Shown here in pieces: positions 12,464-24,232 of a DNA stretch of 64,000 nucleotides (its first letter is position 1; each line of letters opens with the position of its first letter). The translations under genes and the position numbers were made by a program. Below the pieces are notes generated by a model that saw nothing but the letters and a program-made list of their open reading frames with translations, did not search any database and was not told the origin of the DNA. This stretch comes from Lunularia cruciata (taxonomy: Eukaryota > Streptophyta > Marchantiopsida > Lunulariales > Lunulariaceae), in assembly GCA_948567375.1 (NCBI GenBank), contig OX419756.1, positions 72,332,552-72,396,551 of the forward strand, written 5' to 3'.

Positions 12464-14070
12464 TCCAGCCATAAACTGAATTATTAACCTTCTTCTTATA
12501 CACACAAGGATCGGTGCACCACTTGTGTTATCCGCTTTTCCTTCCAGAATCATCTCGCTATAGGGAACTATGTGAACAAATATAGGGTGAGACCTTCTAA
12601 CAGAAGGCTCTGGGAGTTCTTCTACTTGCTTGTGATCCACTCCATCAGCTGGATCAAACTCCCCTTGTTCCATTTTAGGAACCAATACCTCCACTGAAGT
12701 ATCTCCATCAGGCTCCACCTCCACCACAGGAGACTTGCCTTTGTGAGCTAAGAAGATAGAATTCTCCCCCTCCTTCAATAATTTGGGTTCATTGAAGAAC
12801 ACATCTCTGCTTACAATCAACTTGCAATTAATTGGGTCCTATAATCTATACCCCTTCATCCCACGCTTGTAACCAAGGAAAATGCACTTCACCGCCTTAG
12901 GATCCAGCTTGGTCCTAAACTCCTTGGGCGTGTGGGCATAAGCATCACAGCCAAAAACTCTCAATTGTGAGTAGTCAACAATTCTGTGATTCTTCATTTC
13001 AAAAGGGGTTTTGAAATCAATTGCACTAGATGGAGATAGGTTTATCAAATAAGCTGTAGTATTAACAGCTTCTGCCCAAAACTCTTATGACAAACTTGCA
13101 TGGCTCAACATACTCCTAGCTCGTTCCAATAGTGTGAGATTGAGCCTCTCAACCACACCATTTTGCTCCGTAGTGTATCTATTGGTGTTGTGGCGTCTAA
13201 TCTCCTCTTTTTCACAATATGCCTCAAACTCTAGAGACATATACTCACCACCGTTGTCTAAACAAAGACATTTCACCCTCTTCCCAGTCTGAGATTCAAC
13301 TTAGGTTTTCCATTGCTTGAAGATAGGAAACACCTCAGACTTCACTTGCATGAAATAAATCCACACAAATCTCAAATAATCATCCACAAAAGAAATGTAG
13401 TATTTGTTCCTAGAGTGTGAGGGAGTAGGAGATTTACCCCACACATCATAATGAATAGATAAGTATCTCATTGGAGTTATGCTCTCCAACTCCAAAACTA
13501 CTATGTTTGTGTTTTCAAACATAGAAGTTTTGGAGTTTACCAAACACACAGTGCTCACAGAACTCCAGCTTGGTATTCCTCAAGCTTGGCAGTAGGTTCC
13601 GTTTGTGTAGCACATCCAAGCCTCTCTCACTCATATGGCCAAGTCTATGATGCAATAGCTGAGACATCTCCACCTGAGATGTAATAGCCAATGCTGCTCC
13701 ATGGATGGTACTCCCTTGCAAAACATAAAGGTTCTTGTTCTGCTTCTCTGCTCTCATTAACACTAGTTTGTCAACAATTACTTTGATTCCACCACCAATG
13801 ACAACACAACGGTAGCCTCTTGAATCAAGTACTCCAAGGGAAATCAAATTCTTCCTGATATCAAGAATGTACCTTACTTGCTCAAGTGTTCTCACCACTC
13901 CATCAAACATACGAATCTTCACTAAGTCCATTCCTTCAATCTTGTAGGGTTGATCATTCCCCATCAAAACTGGTACTAAACCATTGGTGAAGCTCATAAA
14001 GTAATCCCTCCTATGTCGCATGTGAAATGAGCAACCATAGTAAAGTATCCACTCATCACCCTCAACACCA
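12464..14070 (-). pseudogene. pol: Copia pol: protease and integrase (broken)
   Basis: Read on the minus strand, the protease comes first. Its active site, normally D-S/T-G in a WxLDSG context, reads WILYYGCS near 14060-14030, so the catalytic Asp is lost. The integrase follows: an HHCC-like end (HHRLGHMS, FCEHCVFGK near 13650-13530), a core with DVWG and VDDYLRF, then LDNGGEY and EQNGVVER (13276-13085), and the conserved VFGCDAYAHTP segment (13048-12839). The SRDVFFNE linker at 12820 leads toward reverse transcriptase, but most of that domain's N-terminal half is missing. Stops and frame changes fall near 13560, 13300, 13085 and 12839. Confidence 0.88.
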
Positions 14071-14089
14071 GGTGATGAGTGTGCCTTGC

Positions 14090-14960
14090 TTCACAAGACA
14101 TAATCATCCAACAAATCCCCTTCTTTAGCAGCCACAACATGGGCTGAAGAGTGAGACATGTTGTTGTCTGATTCTCTCATACCATCCTTCTCTTCTCTCT
14201 TCTTCAGCCAACAATCCTTTTGAAGATGGCCCTTCTTGCCACACTTCCAACATTCAATGTTGCTCCTTTGGTCATCACCCCTTCGTGATCTGGATTGCAA
14301 TCTGGCCTTTGATCTCCCTTGTAATTGACCTCTCTGATCTTTCCTGTAATGTTGCATTCTCCCACTCTCCATCATCACTAGTACTGATGATGAAGTAGAA
14401 GCACTCTTCTTCCCTCTAGACTTCCTGGCAGCCTTGGATAACAAAGAGTTATACACATCATCAAAAAAAAGTATGTATGGTTTGGACCAAGTTCTCCAAT
14501 GATGCTGGTAGAGAACATAGCAAGAAGAACACATTGTCTTCATCTTTCATTGGACTATCTCCCAGATCTATGCTCTCACAGGACAAAGATGTCCAATGCC
14601 GCACATGTGAAGCAAGATCTCCTCCTTCCTGCATCATACAGGACCATAGCTGGGCCTTGGCAAGCATCATGCTAGAGGATGACTTGTTCAAGTACCTCTT
14701 CTGTAAGTGATCCCAGATCTCATCACAAGAAGTCATTGTGAGGACTTCCATTTTAATTTCATCACTGAGATTCGAGCGGATGAAACTGCCAACCCTCTCC
14801 TTCTTTTCTTCTCAATCCTCTTACTTCATTCAAGTAGGAAGTTGAGAAGAAAATGCAGCCTTGTTCCCATGATCCATGACCTTGTCTTTGATATCACATG
14901 CACACAAAGAGAAATTTCCACTCCTGTCCACTTGTTTAGAGCCCAACGGGAGTTCTCCAT
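14090..14960 (-). pseudogene. gag: Copia gag (broken)
   Basis: A start codon near 14960 on the minus strand gives the usual copia gag opening MENSRWALNKW, but the frame soon breaks. From about 14751 the UBN2-type gag is readable (IWDHLQKRYLNKS, LPASLENLVQTI). The nucleocapsid zinc knuckle is intact as CWKCGKKGHLQKDC (CX2CX4HX4C) near 14260-14215. At least one frameshift separates the N-terminal and C-terminal parts, so no full-length capsid protein can be made. Confidence 0.85.
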
Positions 14961-15979
14961 CTTAAACTCTCCCACAAACAAGTGCTTACTTCCAAAAATT
15001 CACCTCAAAATTGGCCAAAAAATTGAAAGTTGTTGAAACACATATTTGATTACACTACTGCGTAACCGCCAAAGTCTTGATTTCAAACATGTAAACAATA
15101 ACTGAAATCAACTTATGGTAAAAAAGTTATTCACTTTTTAACCTAAGGGGGTAAAAACCTTTGATTCTCCCCCTTTTTGACCCCCTGAGTGAATCTCAGT
15201 GATGGGAAGAGAAGGAAAAGTCACAAGCTAGACCCGTCTTTTGTTCTAGCAAGTTAACTTGTATGATAGCATCATGACAAGTTTTCAAAAGTTTTTGACT
15301 AATCCTCTAAGCGCTACAAGACAAGAAAGGGCTAAAAGATAATCTCTAGTTTATTCCTTTTACACATAGAATCTTTTCACAGTCAAATGGAACTCTTGGT
15401 ACCGTATTGTAGGCATATATGGTATTGTATGACCAAAAATACAAAAATAATAATTTCTAGGTCGTGAAATGTTGAGAGGAATGGATGTACGACTGTACAT
15501 CCGTACAGTTGTATGGATGTATGGTCACCGCACTTTCAAAAAAATGACCTAAAACTCAAAACCACATCAAAAACCAGACTGAGAGATTTTGTTTCCAGTA
15601 GCCTCGCTAGGGTACATCACCTACTCTGATTCCAAATCTGCAATCAGATTTGTCAAATTCAATCTCTAGCTCCTTGCAACTGACCTGTTGAGCTTTCTCC
15701 AATTGAAAACGGATGTCGATTGAAGATCTTGAGTAGTCTTTCACTTGACAGCAAATTTCTTCAAAAACCATCAAATGCATACACCAGAAAATGATTTTTT
15801 TCTTCACCACACTTTGTTCAAAATACACCTGTTCCTACATAAATCCTATATAGAAATGATCGGCTCCTTGTGCTGAACATTTTGAGTGTAGTCTTGCTTC
15901 CTCTCCTCAATCAACACCTCTGATCTCCTCTAATAACCGTAAGTCTCTCTCATTCTCAATCACAAACTCTGATACCAAT
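14961..15979 (-). other. Copia 5' leader and tRNA primer-binding site
   Basis: The stretch between the 5' LTR and gag is untranslated leader. Next to the LTR (about 15968-15979) the minus strand reads TGGTATCAGAG, the standard primer-binding site for initiator methionine tRNA, with a two-base gap from the LTR. A short perfect hairpin GGATGTAC-GACT-GTACATCC lies at 15483-15502. No other feature is evident. Confidence 0.8.
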
Positions 15980-16358
15980 TTTGAACAAAGGAAACCAGTG
16001 ATAGGGTAGATCACAACAAAACACCAAGGAGCCACGGAGTGCCCATAGACAATCGAGCTCACACATGCACAAACACCCAATGTACGTGGTTCACCTTCTC
16101 ATAAGGCTACGTCCACGGAGGAACAATGGAGCACTCTTTACTAATGTGTGCACACACATAAAGAATCTCCATCTCTAAGAGCTCCCTCCACTCTCTCCTT
16201 GCTCCACTCTCTTGTCGCTCCAAAAGAATGAGCATCTGTTTCTTTAGTCTCTACTCTAAGACTACTTATATATCACTAGCAATGGGTTGTGCACAATCTA
16301 AGCCAAAGCATATCCTAAGTTAACCCGATTTAACATGAGAAATGAGTTAATCCTAACA
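15980..16358 (-). repeat. Copia 5' LTR (379 bp)
   Basis: Shares its outer and inner ends with the 3' LTR at 9927-10357 (TTTGAACAAAGGAAAC at one end, CCTAACA at the other). The primer-binding site lies at its inner edge, which identifies it as the 5' LTR. Several small indels distinguish the two LTRs, which implies the insertion is not recent. Confidence 0.9.
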
Positions 16359-16363
16359 ATGAT

Positions 16364-17755
16364 GTGCACTAAATGGAGAATCTATCGGAGTTCATTATAC
16401 AATCCAAAATATAATAGTATAGATCCTATCATCTACTCCAAAGTATGAGGGGTGATTGAATCAACTTGGACCATCTGCTTGTTGTACAAGAAAAATAAAG
16501 TTATATTCATGGATGGACAATGTACTTTGTTTGATATTATGGTGTTTACAAACCCCCATAAGTAGAGTCATGGGCATGAGTCTACATTCAAGCAAGAGAC
16601 ACAACAATAATCTTCAGGGGAGGAAGGACCATTAAACTATGACTATTGTTTGTACCTATAGTTATAAAGATTTTTATTTGTCTTTACCACTAATTTGGTG
16701 GTCTCCTTTTGAGAGGCAACATAACATTCCTTGCAAAGAAAAGGAGCTCTGGTTGTCTCTTTAGCCATGCTCACCACTTATTCAAAACACCAAATCTTGT
16801 CATTGTTCTCCAACTTTGTGTCATCTTAGACATGCTTTCAGTAGTAGATTCGGCTATTTCTTTTCCTCTTGTTTGGTTTAGGGTTATAATTCTGCACTTG
16901 GTTTTAGAACTTTTTTTTGGGCCTCAAATTTTTCCTCCACTTTTGCATGATGCTTTTTATTCCTTTTTCTTTTTCCTTAGGCATATTCTATTTAACCTTG
17001 TGTTCTAAACCTTTATCCAGATTTGAATGTTTGATTTGGACTGTCGTGTGTATATACATTATATACATTGCTATCAACATCATGCACTATAGAAGCACAA
17101 TTTAGACATAAGTCATACATGAATTCTAAAGTGCCACAATAACCAATTCTTCTTCCACTAGAATCACATTCAAATAGATATGTACTTGATCCTTCACTCA
17201 ATCACTCTATGAACAATCAGACACTGATTACAATCAAGTCACACCCACTCTAGCTAAGTTACACCACGTGACGCTCGCCGGCCTCTATCCACCATAACTA
17301 GGAATTCACATGCTCAAAATCAAAGAAGTGAACTCTCTGGAGCTGCATTTTGAAGGTATACCACTTTGCTCAACCTAGGTCTCTAACACTAACGGTACTG
17401 TTGATGGCACATCTGATGGTGTGGATGGTGCAAGTGACAGTGAGTCTCACCATGCGATCAATAGCCCTAACATAAAATCAGACTGTCAACAAGTAATCCA
17501 TGAATAACTACTAAAATACCTATGACTACCAACAATACTACTCCAACGTCTGAGCAATGTAGTTTCGACACCATGGATGTTGTGATAGGAGCATAAGTTT
17601 ATTAATGTACATGAATCAAAGTCAAAATTCATGAGTGGAAATGTATTTGAGAGGATTTTGGAAAATCTGGATATGAACTTCATTTCGTGTTTTAGCAGGT
17701 ATTTCAGAAAGCATAAGATCTTCAAGATGGATTGCATTTGATATAAGCCGAATTT
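16364..17755. other. No gene recognised
   Basis: Starts immediately after the copia target duplication. Frames such as plus 16709-17008 (99 codons) are hydrophobic and low in complexity and carry no known domain. Nothing further is supported. Confidence 0.35.
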
Positions 17756-17759
17756 ATTT

Positions 17760-17835
17760 TATTTATAATGAGAGGGACCACGGCGTAGAACAAATGAAGG
17801 ATGGGAAGACCCCATCAAGCCGCACAAGGGAGAGA
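17760..17835 (-). repeat. Dispersed repeat D, copy 5 (inverted, partial)
   Basis: The minus strand matches the D core: ACAAATGAAGGATGGGAAG, then GACCCCATCAAGCCG and CACAAGGGAGAGAG. It is a short copy in the same direction as copy 4. Confidence 0.55.
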
Positions 17836-17839
17836 GTAT

Positions 17840-20140
17840 TTATAATTGGACGGAAGGAATCTATTATATAGCTTCTTCAAATGAGCGAGCTTAAATCAAA
17901 TGATGAGGAAAACCAAGAGACGCATATATTGCTAATATAGGAGAAATATTCTCGGAAGTCCATATATAGATATATCCTCTCAAGTTACATCATAATAACA
18001 GGTCAAATCCGTAGACTCTAGGAGTTTAATCGCTCTATAAATCCCAACGACCATGACCTAAAAAGACATTTTCCGTACTCAATAGTGTCCTTATGTGTTT
18101 ACAATGATGATAACTTTCAGCTAGTCCTTCGAGAGACGTTATGCGTTTCTAGATGAGGAAATCCATTTGCAATATTTCCTTCTATGCCAGGGTCAAACAA
18201 AAAGACAAAGAAGTCAAATGTTCTATACAATGCATGCACAGAATATCTTCATGCAATTAAACCTCAGAATAAATCTCGAGGATTTTATTCGATCTATTTC
18301 GAGTCAACATGTGATATTCTGTTTGAGAAAAGAGATTTAAGAAGTCTAACTATAGCATTAGACTGTCAAGGTATTGTGCTGCATCATGGCCGAGAAAAAG
18401 AAATTTCTCATCAATCAACCATGCAATGTCGTTTTATCGATTTACAGAACGAATTGGGATTTGGAAAGTGTAAGATTCTTCCCAAACGAACCAACTTTTG
18501 GGTACTTTTGCAATGAGTGAAACTTACAAGCAATCCCCATCATATGCAGTGAAGTATGTGTATCTTGTTGTTTGTTCAAGGATCTATAGAGACATCGAAA
18601 AAGGTGAAATGTTGTGTCATTCAAATAAAATGTGGCAACGTCATTGTACTCTCCCTAATTTCACACTCACATGTCTCAGAAACGCAATTGCACGACCAAA
18701 ACCGGCGAGGTTCTACCTCCGTTACCGTCTGTAGCTGGCGCCTCAAAACTTCGTGCCGCGCATGAGACGGCAGACGCAAAACGCAAACCAGCATCTATCC
18801 AACAAATACCTCCTGATGGAATACGACCCACGGATGCTGTTCCGCCGTCATGGGGATACGTACCATGACTGGCCGTCTTCAGTGTGCGGATGGAAAACAG
18901 CACGCAAGCCTGCGTTTCTGCCCGTTGCAACTATGGTGATCGCTGCAGTCTGGTATGATTGAGGAAACTCCAACACCACCACCGGTATTGGTTTGAGGAC
19001 CAAGAGAAAGGCGAAGACACGAGGAAAACATTGCGGGAAACGGCAGCATCTACATCTTCATCAGTCTCGATGTGTACCAATACGCATGCAAGACACAAGT
19101 CCAATCCAGTCCTAGAAGGAAGAAAGGAAGCCGAATCAGTACACCTGCCCTCTTAAGTTTGGAAAACATAAAATTTGGTCCGATAAAGGTGAAATCCTTT
19201 GTGGAAAAGGACTTTACCTTTATCCTGTTGACATGGCCAACCAACGGTGACAACATATGGCTACGTTGGCGATGGCTAGTAACAGCGTCTGTGCCTCAAA
19301 CTTGTCCGATGCATTATGTCGACGCCTGCCGGAATCAGTGAACGGCTTCATGCCGTCATGCTAAATGTCTTCTTTCTATCATTGTCGAAGGATGTTGAGC
19401 CTTCGAGCCAGAGTGAATGTTACACCACTCGAAGCTGTATCCCTATTGAGTAACACAAGCGTCCCTTGACTCCAAATTGAACTACTAAATAAGGAGAAGG
19501 AAATTTTTTTCATGATTTGGGTCCAATAGGGCAACTTGCATCACACCGAACGCTACCCGCTAAGGCGAAAAGAATTTTCTGACTGAGAGTGTCCAATTGA
19601 TTCAATGTGCACAGGAGATCGAGGGAAAGAAGGTGAAATGCGAGATACTAAGGTGTTAAACAACCAAATGCTGAGAGAAAACCTGAAACGCGAGTAACGG
19701 GAAGTTCTAATATTACCGGACATCTTCAACAACATTCAAAGTTGTTACATGGCATCGCGTGTTGTCACGTTCTCCCAACCAAACAACTGGTCTCGCATGT
19801 CACCTACATCCATTCAGTGCAGAAGGACGGAGAAGAGGAAAAACAACGTAAAGCAAAGGCAGAAGAGCTGCACATATATCCTTTGAGCTGTGTGGATTAC
19901 GTTGTATCCTGCCTGCGAGACATCGTCCCACAGGCGGCCTCCCTACCTACTTGCGCAACAAAAAGTAATCTCTAAACATAGGCCCTGTATCATCATTGTA
20001 CAGTGTCTTTCTTTGCAGCTTAGAGGGAGAAGCTAGCGCATTCACATACGAGATATAGCTCAACAACATATACAATATATTGGTGTTGTTGAATGATGTA
20101 TATTCAATTGAATTGAAGGATATAGTGTTTGTTATGGAAT
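17840..20140. other. No gene recognised; one hairpin
   Basis: Open frames of 60-110 codons occur (for example plus 18184-18516), but they match no family I know. GC content rises around 18690-19050. A strong hairpin at 19182-19224 is listed separately. I cannot support a gene. Confidence 0.35.
19182..19224. repeat. Imperfect hairpin, 19-bp arms
   Basis: The arms at 19182-19200 and 19206-19224 are inverted repeats with two mismatches and a 5-base loop (GTGGA). The outermost bases are GATAAAGGT and ACCTTTATC. No target duplication was identified. Confidence 0.8.
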
Positions 20141-20146
20141 CAGAGT

Positions 20147-20630
20147 GTGTATATTTTGTCTGGAGGGAGTGTTTATATTCTTTGCATAGGATGCGCTGCA
20201 TGTTTGAGTCAATTTATATTTGGTCAGAGAAAATCAAATGACAATGGCAGATGATGTAGTTATATCTGAGTCAATTTATATTTGGGCTGAGAAAATCAAA
20301 TGACAATGGCAGATGATGTAGTTATATCTGAGTCAATTTATATTTGGGCCGAGAAAATCAAATGACAATGGCAGATGATGTAGTTATAGAATCTATGTGT
20401 GATGTAGCTTTGGAGGGAATGATTATTCATCTTCCTAGATAGGCGGAGTGTGTATATCTTGCTTGGAGGGAGTGTTTATATTCTTTGCATGCCATGGAGG
20501 TCGGAGTCAATTTATACTTGATCCAAGAAAATCAAATGACAATGGCAGGCGATGTAGGTATAGAATCTACGTGTAATGTAGTTTTGGAGGGAATGATTAT
20601 TCATCTTCCTAGATAGGCGGCAAGCAGAGC
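20147..20630. repeat. Nested tandem repeats (62-bp units in a longer duplication)
   Basis: A 62-bp unit beginning GAGTCAATTTATATTTGG is present at 20206-20267 and 20268-20329, with a third copy from 20330. The wider block, which includes GGAGGGAGTGTTTATATTCTT and GGAATGATTATTCATCTTCC, is itself repeated: a first pass at about 20147-20450 and a second, with a single 62-bp unit, at about 20451-20630. No coding role is apparent. Confidence 0.9.
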
Positions 20631-20839
20631 AGCCCGCCCGCAAGATCTACAACCATTAGGGTATAGAGTTAGGTCCCCTCTTTATTTCTCTAACCTTGCA
20701 GTTATATGGAACCATGGACACTATGTTCAACACATTTGTTTATGAGGGAGTGTGCAAGAACTTATCATATTAGACGCTTGAGGTACCACTCTCACTCTCA
20801 TACTTTGTACCATGCTTTAGACCGCATGTGTCCATGGAC

Positions 20840-21085
20840 TGGTGTAATCCATAGGAAAGTAATCACTCTAAGCGATGTTTTTTTGATGCCCAATAATTTA
20901 TAAACCTTATGATTTGCAGAACTGTGATATCTTAGATAGAGTAAAACATATTTCTCATTTTGATACTATTAGACCCTAGCCTCATTTTGTGTCTTCTGTC
21001 TCTCCCTCCCTTCTACGGTTTGATGAGGTCTTCCCATCCTTCATGTGTTCTATATAGTCACCTTTTTCTCAAGAAAAGGGTTGTT
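20840..21085 (+). repeat. Dispersed repeat D, copy 3
   Basis: This copy contains CCTTATGATTTGCA, GATATCTTAGATAGAG, TTTCTCATTTTGATACTATT, CTACGGTTTGATGAGG and TCTTCCCATCCTTCATGTG, in the same order as copies 1 and 2. It is the longest alignment in the window. Confidence 0.6.
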
Positions 21086-24000
21086 ATAGCAGCCGGAACA
21101 TACAGGACTTCATTGCAAGTGAATCTGTGTTCGATTCGGAGAAGTTTGAAGGGAAATGCAGGGTTCATCTCATGGCAGGACAAGAGTGGAGGAATTGATT
21201 TGATTAATGTCACCCATTGGTTAGTGGATTCATTCAACGAGGAGACAATATACTGAACGTTGCAGCTAGTCGAGTGTAAGTTTGATCGAAATGAGTTAGG
21301 TCACAAACTCTCTAGGAAGGTAGATCTGAGAGGCAAAGAATTATCCTTTGGAAAGTGAGGAGGGAAGACATGGTTTCTGTAGATTGAGAGATCAATCATC
21401 TCTCACTGATTGATTGGTTTAGTCAATCATTCGAAGAGCGGTAAATCGTGTGGTTTCAGATGATGGAAGAGACAAAATACTAGATATTGGAGCTCGTCGT
21501 TTTTAAGCTTGAGTTCGAATTCAGAATATATCTCGGATGAAGCAGCGCACGATTACAGACAAGAAAGGGCTGCCTTTAGGTGTCGTACTTTTTTAGGATT
21601 GTTCATCAAGCACAGGGCTCTTTTTCCAACCTCGCGCTTCTCGTCCTACCAACACTACTATGGGGCACAATTTTGTCTGCATAGTTACTTCCAGGTTGGT
21701 TGGGATTGGTGTGGACACCCAACCTTAATGGATATTACCCTGGGACTATTATTTTCAATGGAGAGAAACAATGGAGGGATTAAACTCGGAAATTTACAGC
21801 AGCGCTACGGGCTTGGGGTGACATTCAATCTGCTGTCAGGTTAAATGGGTCCATAAGATTGTTTACGGACATGTCCAAGAAAAGTGAACAGAATGATATA
21901 AAAATACTCTGAAGAATTTACTTAAATGGTAAAGTTGTTCACTAACCAATACACCCACTAAAACCATTTCATGGATGGTCCTACAATTGTCCGGAAAAGC
22001 TTAATTGATACCCTTTAGTGAAGCGTCCGGTTCACCTCCCTCTTGAGGTTTCCACAGGTCCGACTGAAACTTGCTCAGGGAGATTTTCCAGGGGACTGCT
22101 GTGGTCTTGTTTAAGAGAATTCAGAAGTCCGGTCAATACTGGTTCGTGATTTGTTTTGTTTGGACTTCACTCTCAGGTTGAGGGGACAGTTGATACCAGG
22201 ACTAGAGTCTGATTATCTGAGTAGGATTTCGTCAATCTGCAGCAATGTCTACATGTTGCGGGGATTTATTGGAGGACGTATCAGAGAAGTTCTCTTGCTC
22301 CGGTGGCTTAGTTACACGATGACCACCCTCTTTGGCAAACTTTCGGACTTTCAAAGCTGGGAATTCTTCAGTATCATTGCTCCTTAGTCGGGAACCAAGT
22401 CAGTAGAAAACACTCGGATTGAGGAAAGACCAAGGAAATGCAGAAGACCGACGACCGGGAGAATCATTTGGTGGGACAACAGTGTAGCTGTGAGCATCGC
22501 ACTATCGGTACATCAAGGAACAAGAGCATGTGATATGACTTGTCCTGAGTCTATACGTGTCCAATGGTATGAAATTAAAATTGCAAGAGCGTGGAGAAAG
22601 CCGATCAGTTTCGTCAACATTCAGACACGAATGCTTTCGGCTCTTGAAAGTACGGAGTTGGAGCAACGCAATCTGTAGTATCGGCCATTGATATTCTAAG
22701 CTTTGTAGTGGCAAAGCGTCAGTGTGAATCTGCATGCTGTGGTTGGGGTCTTTTGGCAAAATCGCTGGCACACGATCCCGCGTAGATTGTGTGACCTCAT
22801 GCGTGAGGAAAAATTCAAAGGAGTGCGGATAACGGTGTCGACGAGCTGGATCTGACTTTGGAAGGTTTGGCCTTTGAATCTTTTCACGTCCTCGTGACTT
22901 TTTGGGCCGCCATTTTTATGGTCATCCAATGGTCTTACTAGGGGGTGTCAAAGCTGGCCGTGTCGGGCCCTGAAGTGGCCGCCACTTTCAGATTAGCTGT
23001 GTGAACACTCTCAATCAGCTGGAATCTAGCAACGCGATGAAAAGCTACTATGATTGCATGCGTATGTGGTACAAAAGCTTGTCATGTCATTCTTGTCTTC
23101 ATGATGCCCATTCTCGTGCATTCAATCGCTTAAATAGTCCGTTGTCGATGGATTCAAGAACTTGTATGATCGAAAAGTAACTATACCTTGTCTCTCCAAT
23201 GTACCTGAATTGGATAGCCAGATATATCTGAGATGGTTCCAGAATCGCCCCATTCTAGAATATCTTCTGCAAATGATACTAATGCGTCCCACCTTGAAAG
23301 CAACTGCGCGATTGGCTATTGGACACTCGCGACAGGTACCTTAAAATTCCCATATTTGAAACCCGTCAATGGCCGTTCCAGGTATGAGACGTCGGTGGAT
23401 CAGATCATAAATGAAGAGATCGCTGGCTATTTTTGCACAGCAATGAGTTTCCGGAAAGTATGCACTCTTCGGGTCCCATGTCAAAGAAGAGTAGAGCGCA
23501 TCCCGTGATTTCAAGGTTGTTCCTTGTCAGTTGAGGCCTACTAATGACCGAGGGAACACGTACTTGCTTGAACTAGAACCTAGTCAGCCGTTTTCAATGA
23601 GGGAGAAAGAATGGACAAATGAACATTGCAGCGAAGTGATGCTGAGTATCTGCTGCATGTGGTAATAAAGACGCCGTCAGAGGGCAACTTTATGAATCAC
23701 ATTTAATCATTGAAAAGGGTGATGTGAGAAACATATGGTGAGAGATTCCAGGTGTATCGACAAAATCGAATCGCTTTACTTAAATATCCCGTACACTGGT
23801 TCGGACCGGCTAATATCGAGGACTAAGGACGGGCACCATGAATGTGTACCCAAAATGGAAGTGTTGCAAGGGGACTTCTAAATGACATTGCCTGAAGCAA
23901 ATCGTAATTTAAGAGCAATAGCGCACACGAAGTCTTCAGTAGTTACATTTCTCTCTACATCCCAAGTGTTATCAAATTCCACATGAATTCAGCGGAATAA

Positions 24001-24232
24001 AGAGGGCTACCCAGTCAAGATGCACCTTGGGGCAATGGCTACCAAGCATGGGCATCTGATAAAGCTTCCCGTCTATGAACCAGGCATCTTAGTGACTTCT
24101 TTGAAAGATCCAATGATGATAGAAGTATAAACCTCTATCATCAAATGTCATCAGAGTCCTTGAGCAAACCAGTCCTCGACGGACCATTCCCGAAGTGCAC
24201 AAAAGTAAATTTTCAGGCTATTTTGGACCCCT
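21086..24232. other. No gene recognised; decayed local duplication
   Basis: Two segments near 21200-21290 and 21420-21520 look like an old tandem duplication (GAGACAATATACT... versus GAGACAAAATACT..., with a shared AGCT/GTCG stretch). Frames of up to 111 codons exist (plus 21509-21844) but have no recognisable domain. The interval ends at the 3' side of LPAT2. Confidence 0.35.

Larger units (their letters stand above)
9927..16358 (-). mobile_element. Ty1/copia LTR retrotransposon, decayed, full span
   Basis: Both LTRs are present (9927-10357 and 15980-16358), flanked by a matching 5-bp target duplication ATGAT at 9922-9926 and 16359-16363. Read on the minus strand the order is 5' LTR, primer site for initiator tRNA-Met, gag with zinc knuckle, protease, integrase, reverse transcriptase, RNase H, polypurine tract, 3' LTR. 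Integrase before reverse transcriptase is the Ty1/copia order. The coding part is broken by stops and frameshifts. A gypsy solo LTR is nested at 11731-12463, and much of the N-terminal reverse transcriptase is missing. The element cannot be autonomous as it stands. Confidence 0.93.

Noticed and set aside
18184-18516. 110-codon plus-strand open frame
   Set aside because: No recognisable domain, no promoter or splice context, and a length within what chance allows in this composition.
21509-21844. 111-codon plus-strand open frame
   Set aside because: No known motif; it lies in an old tandem duplication with no sign of coding constraint.
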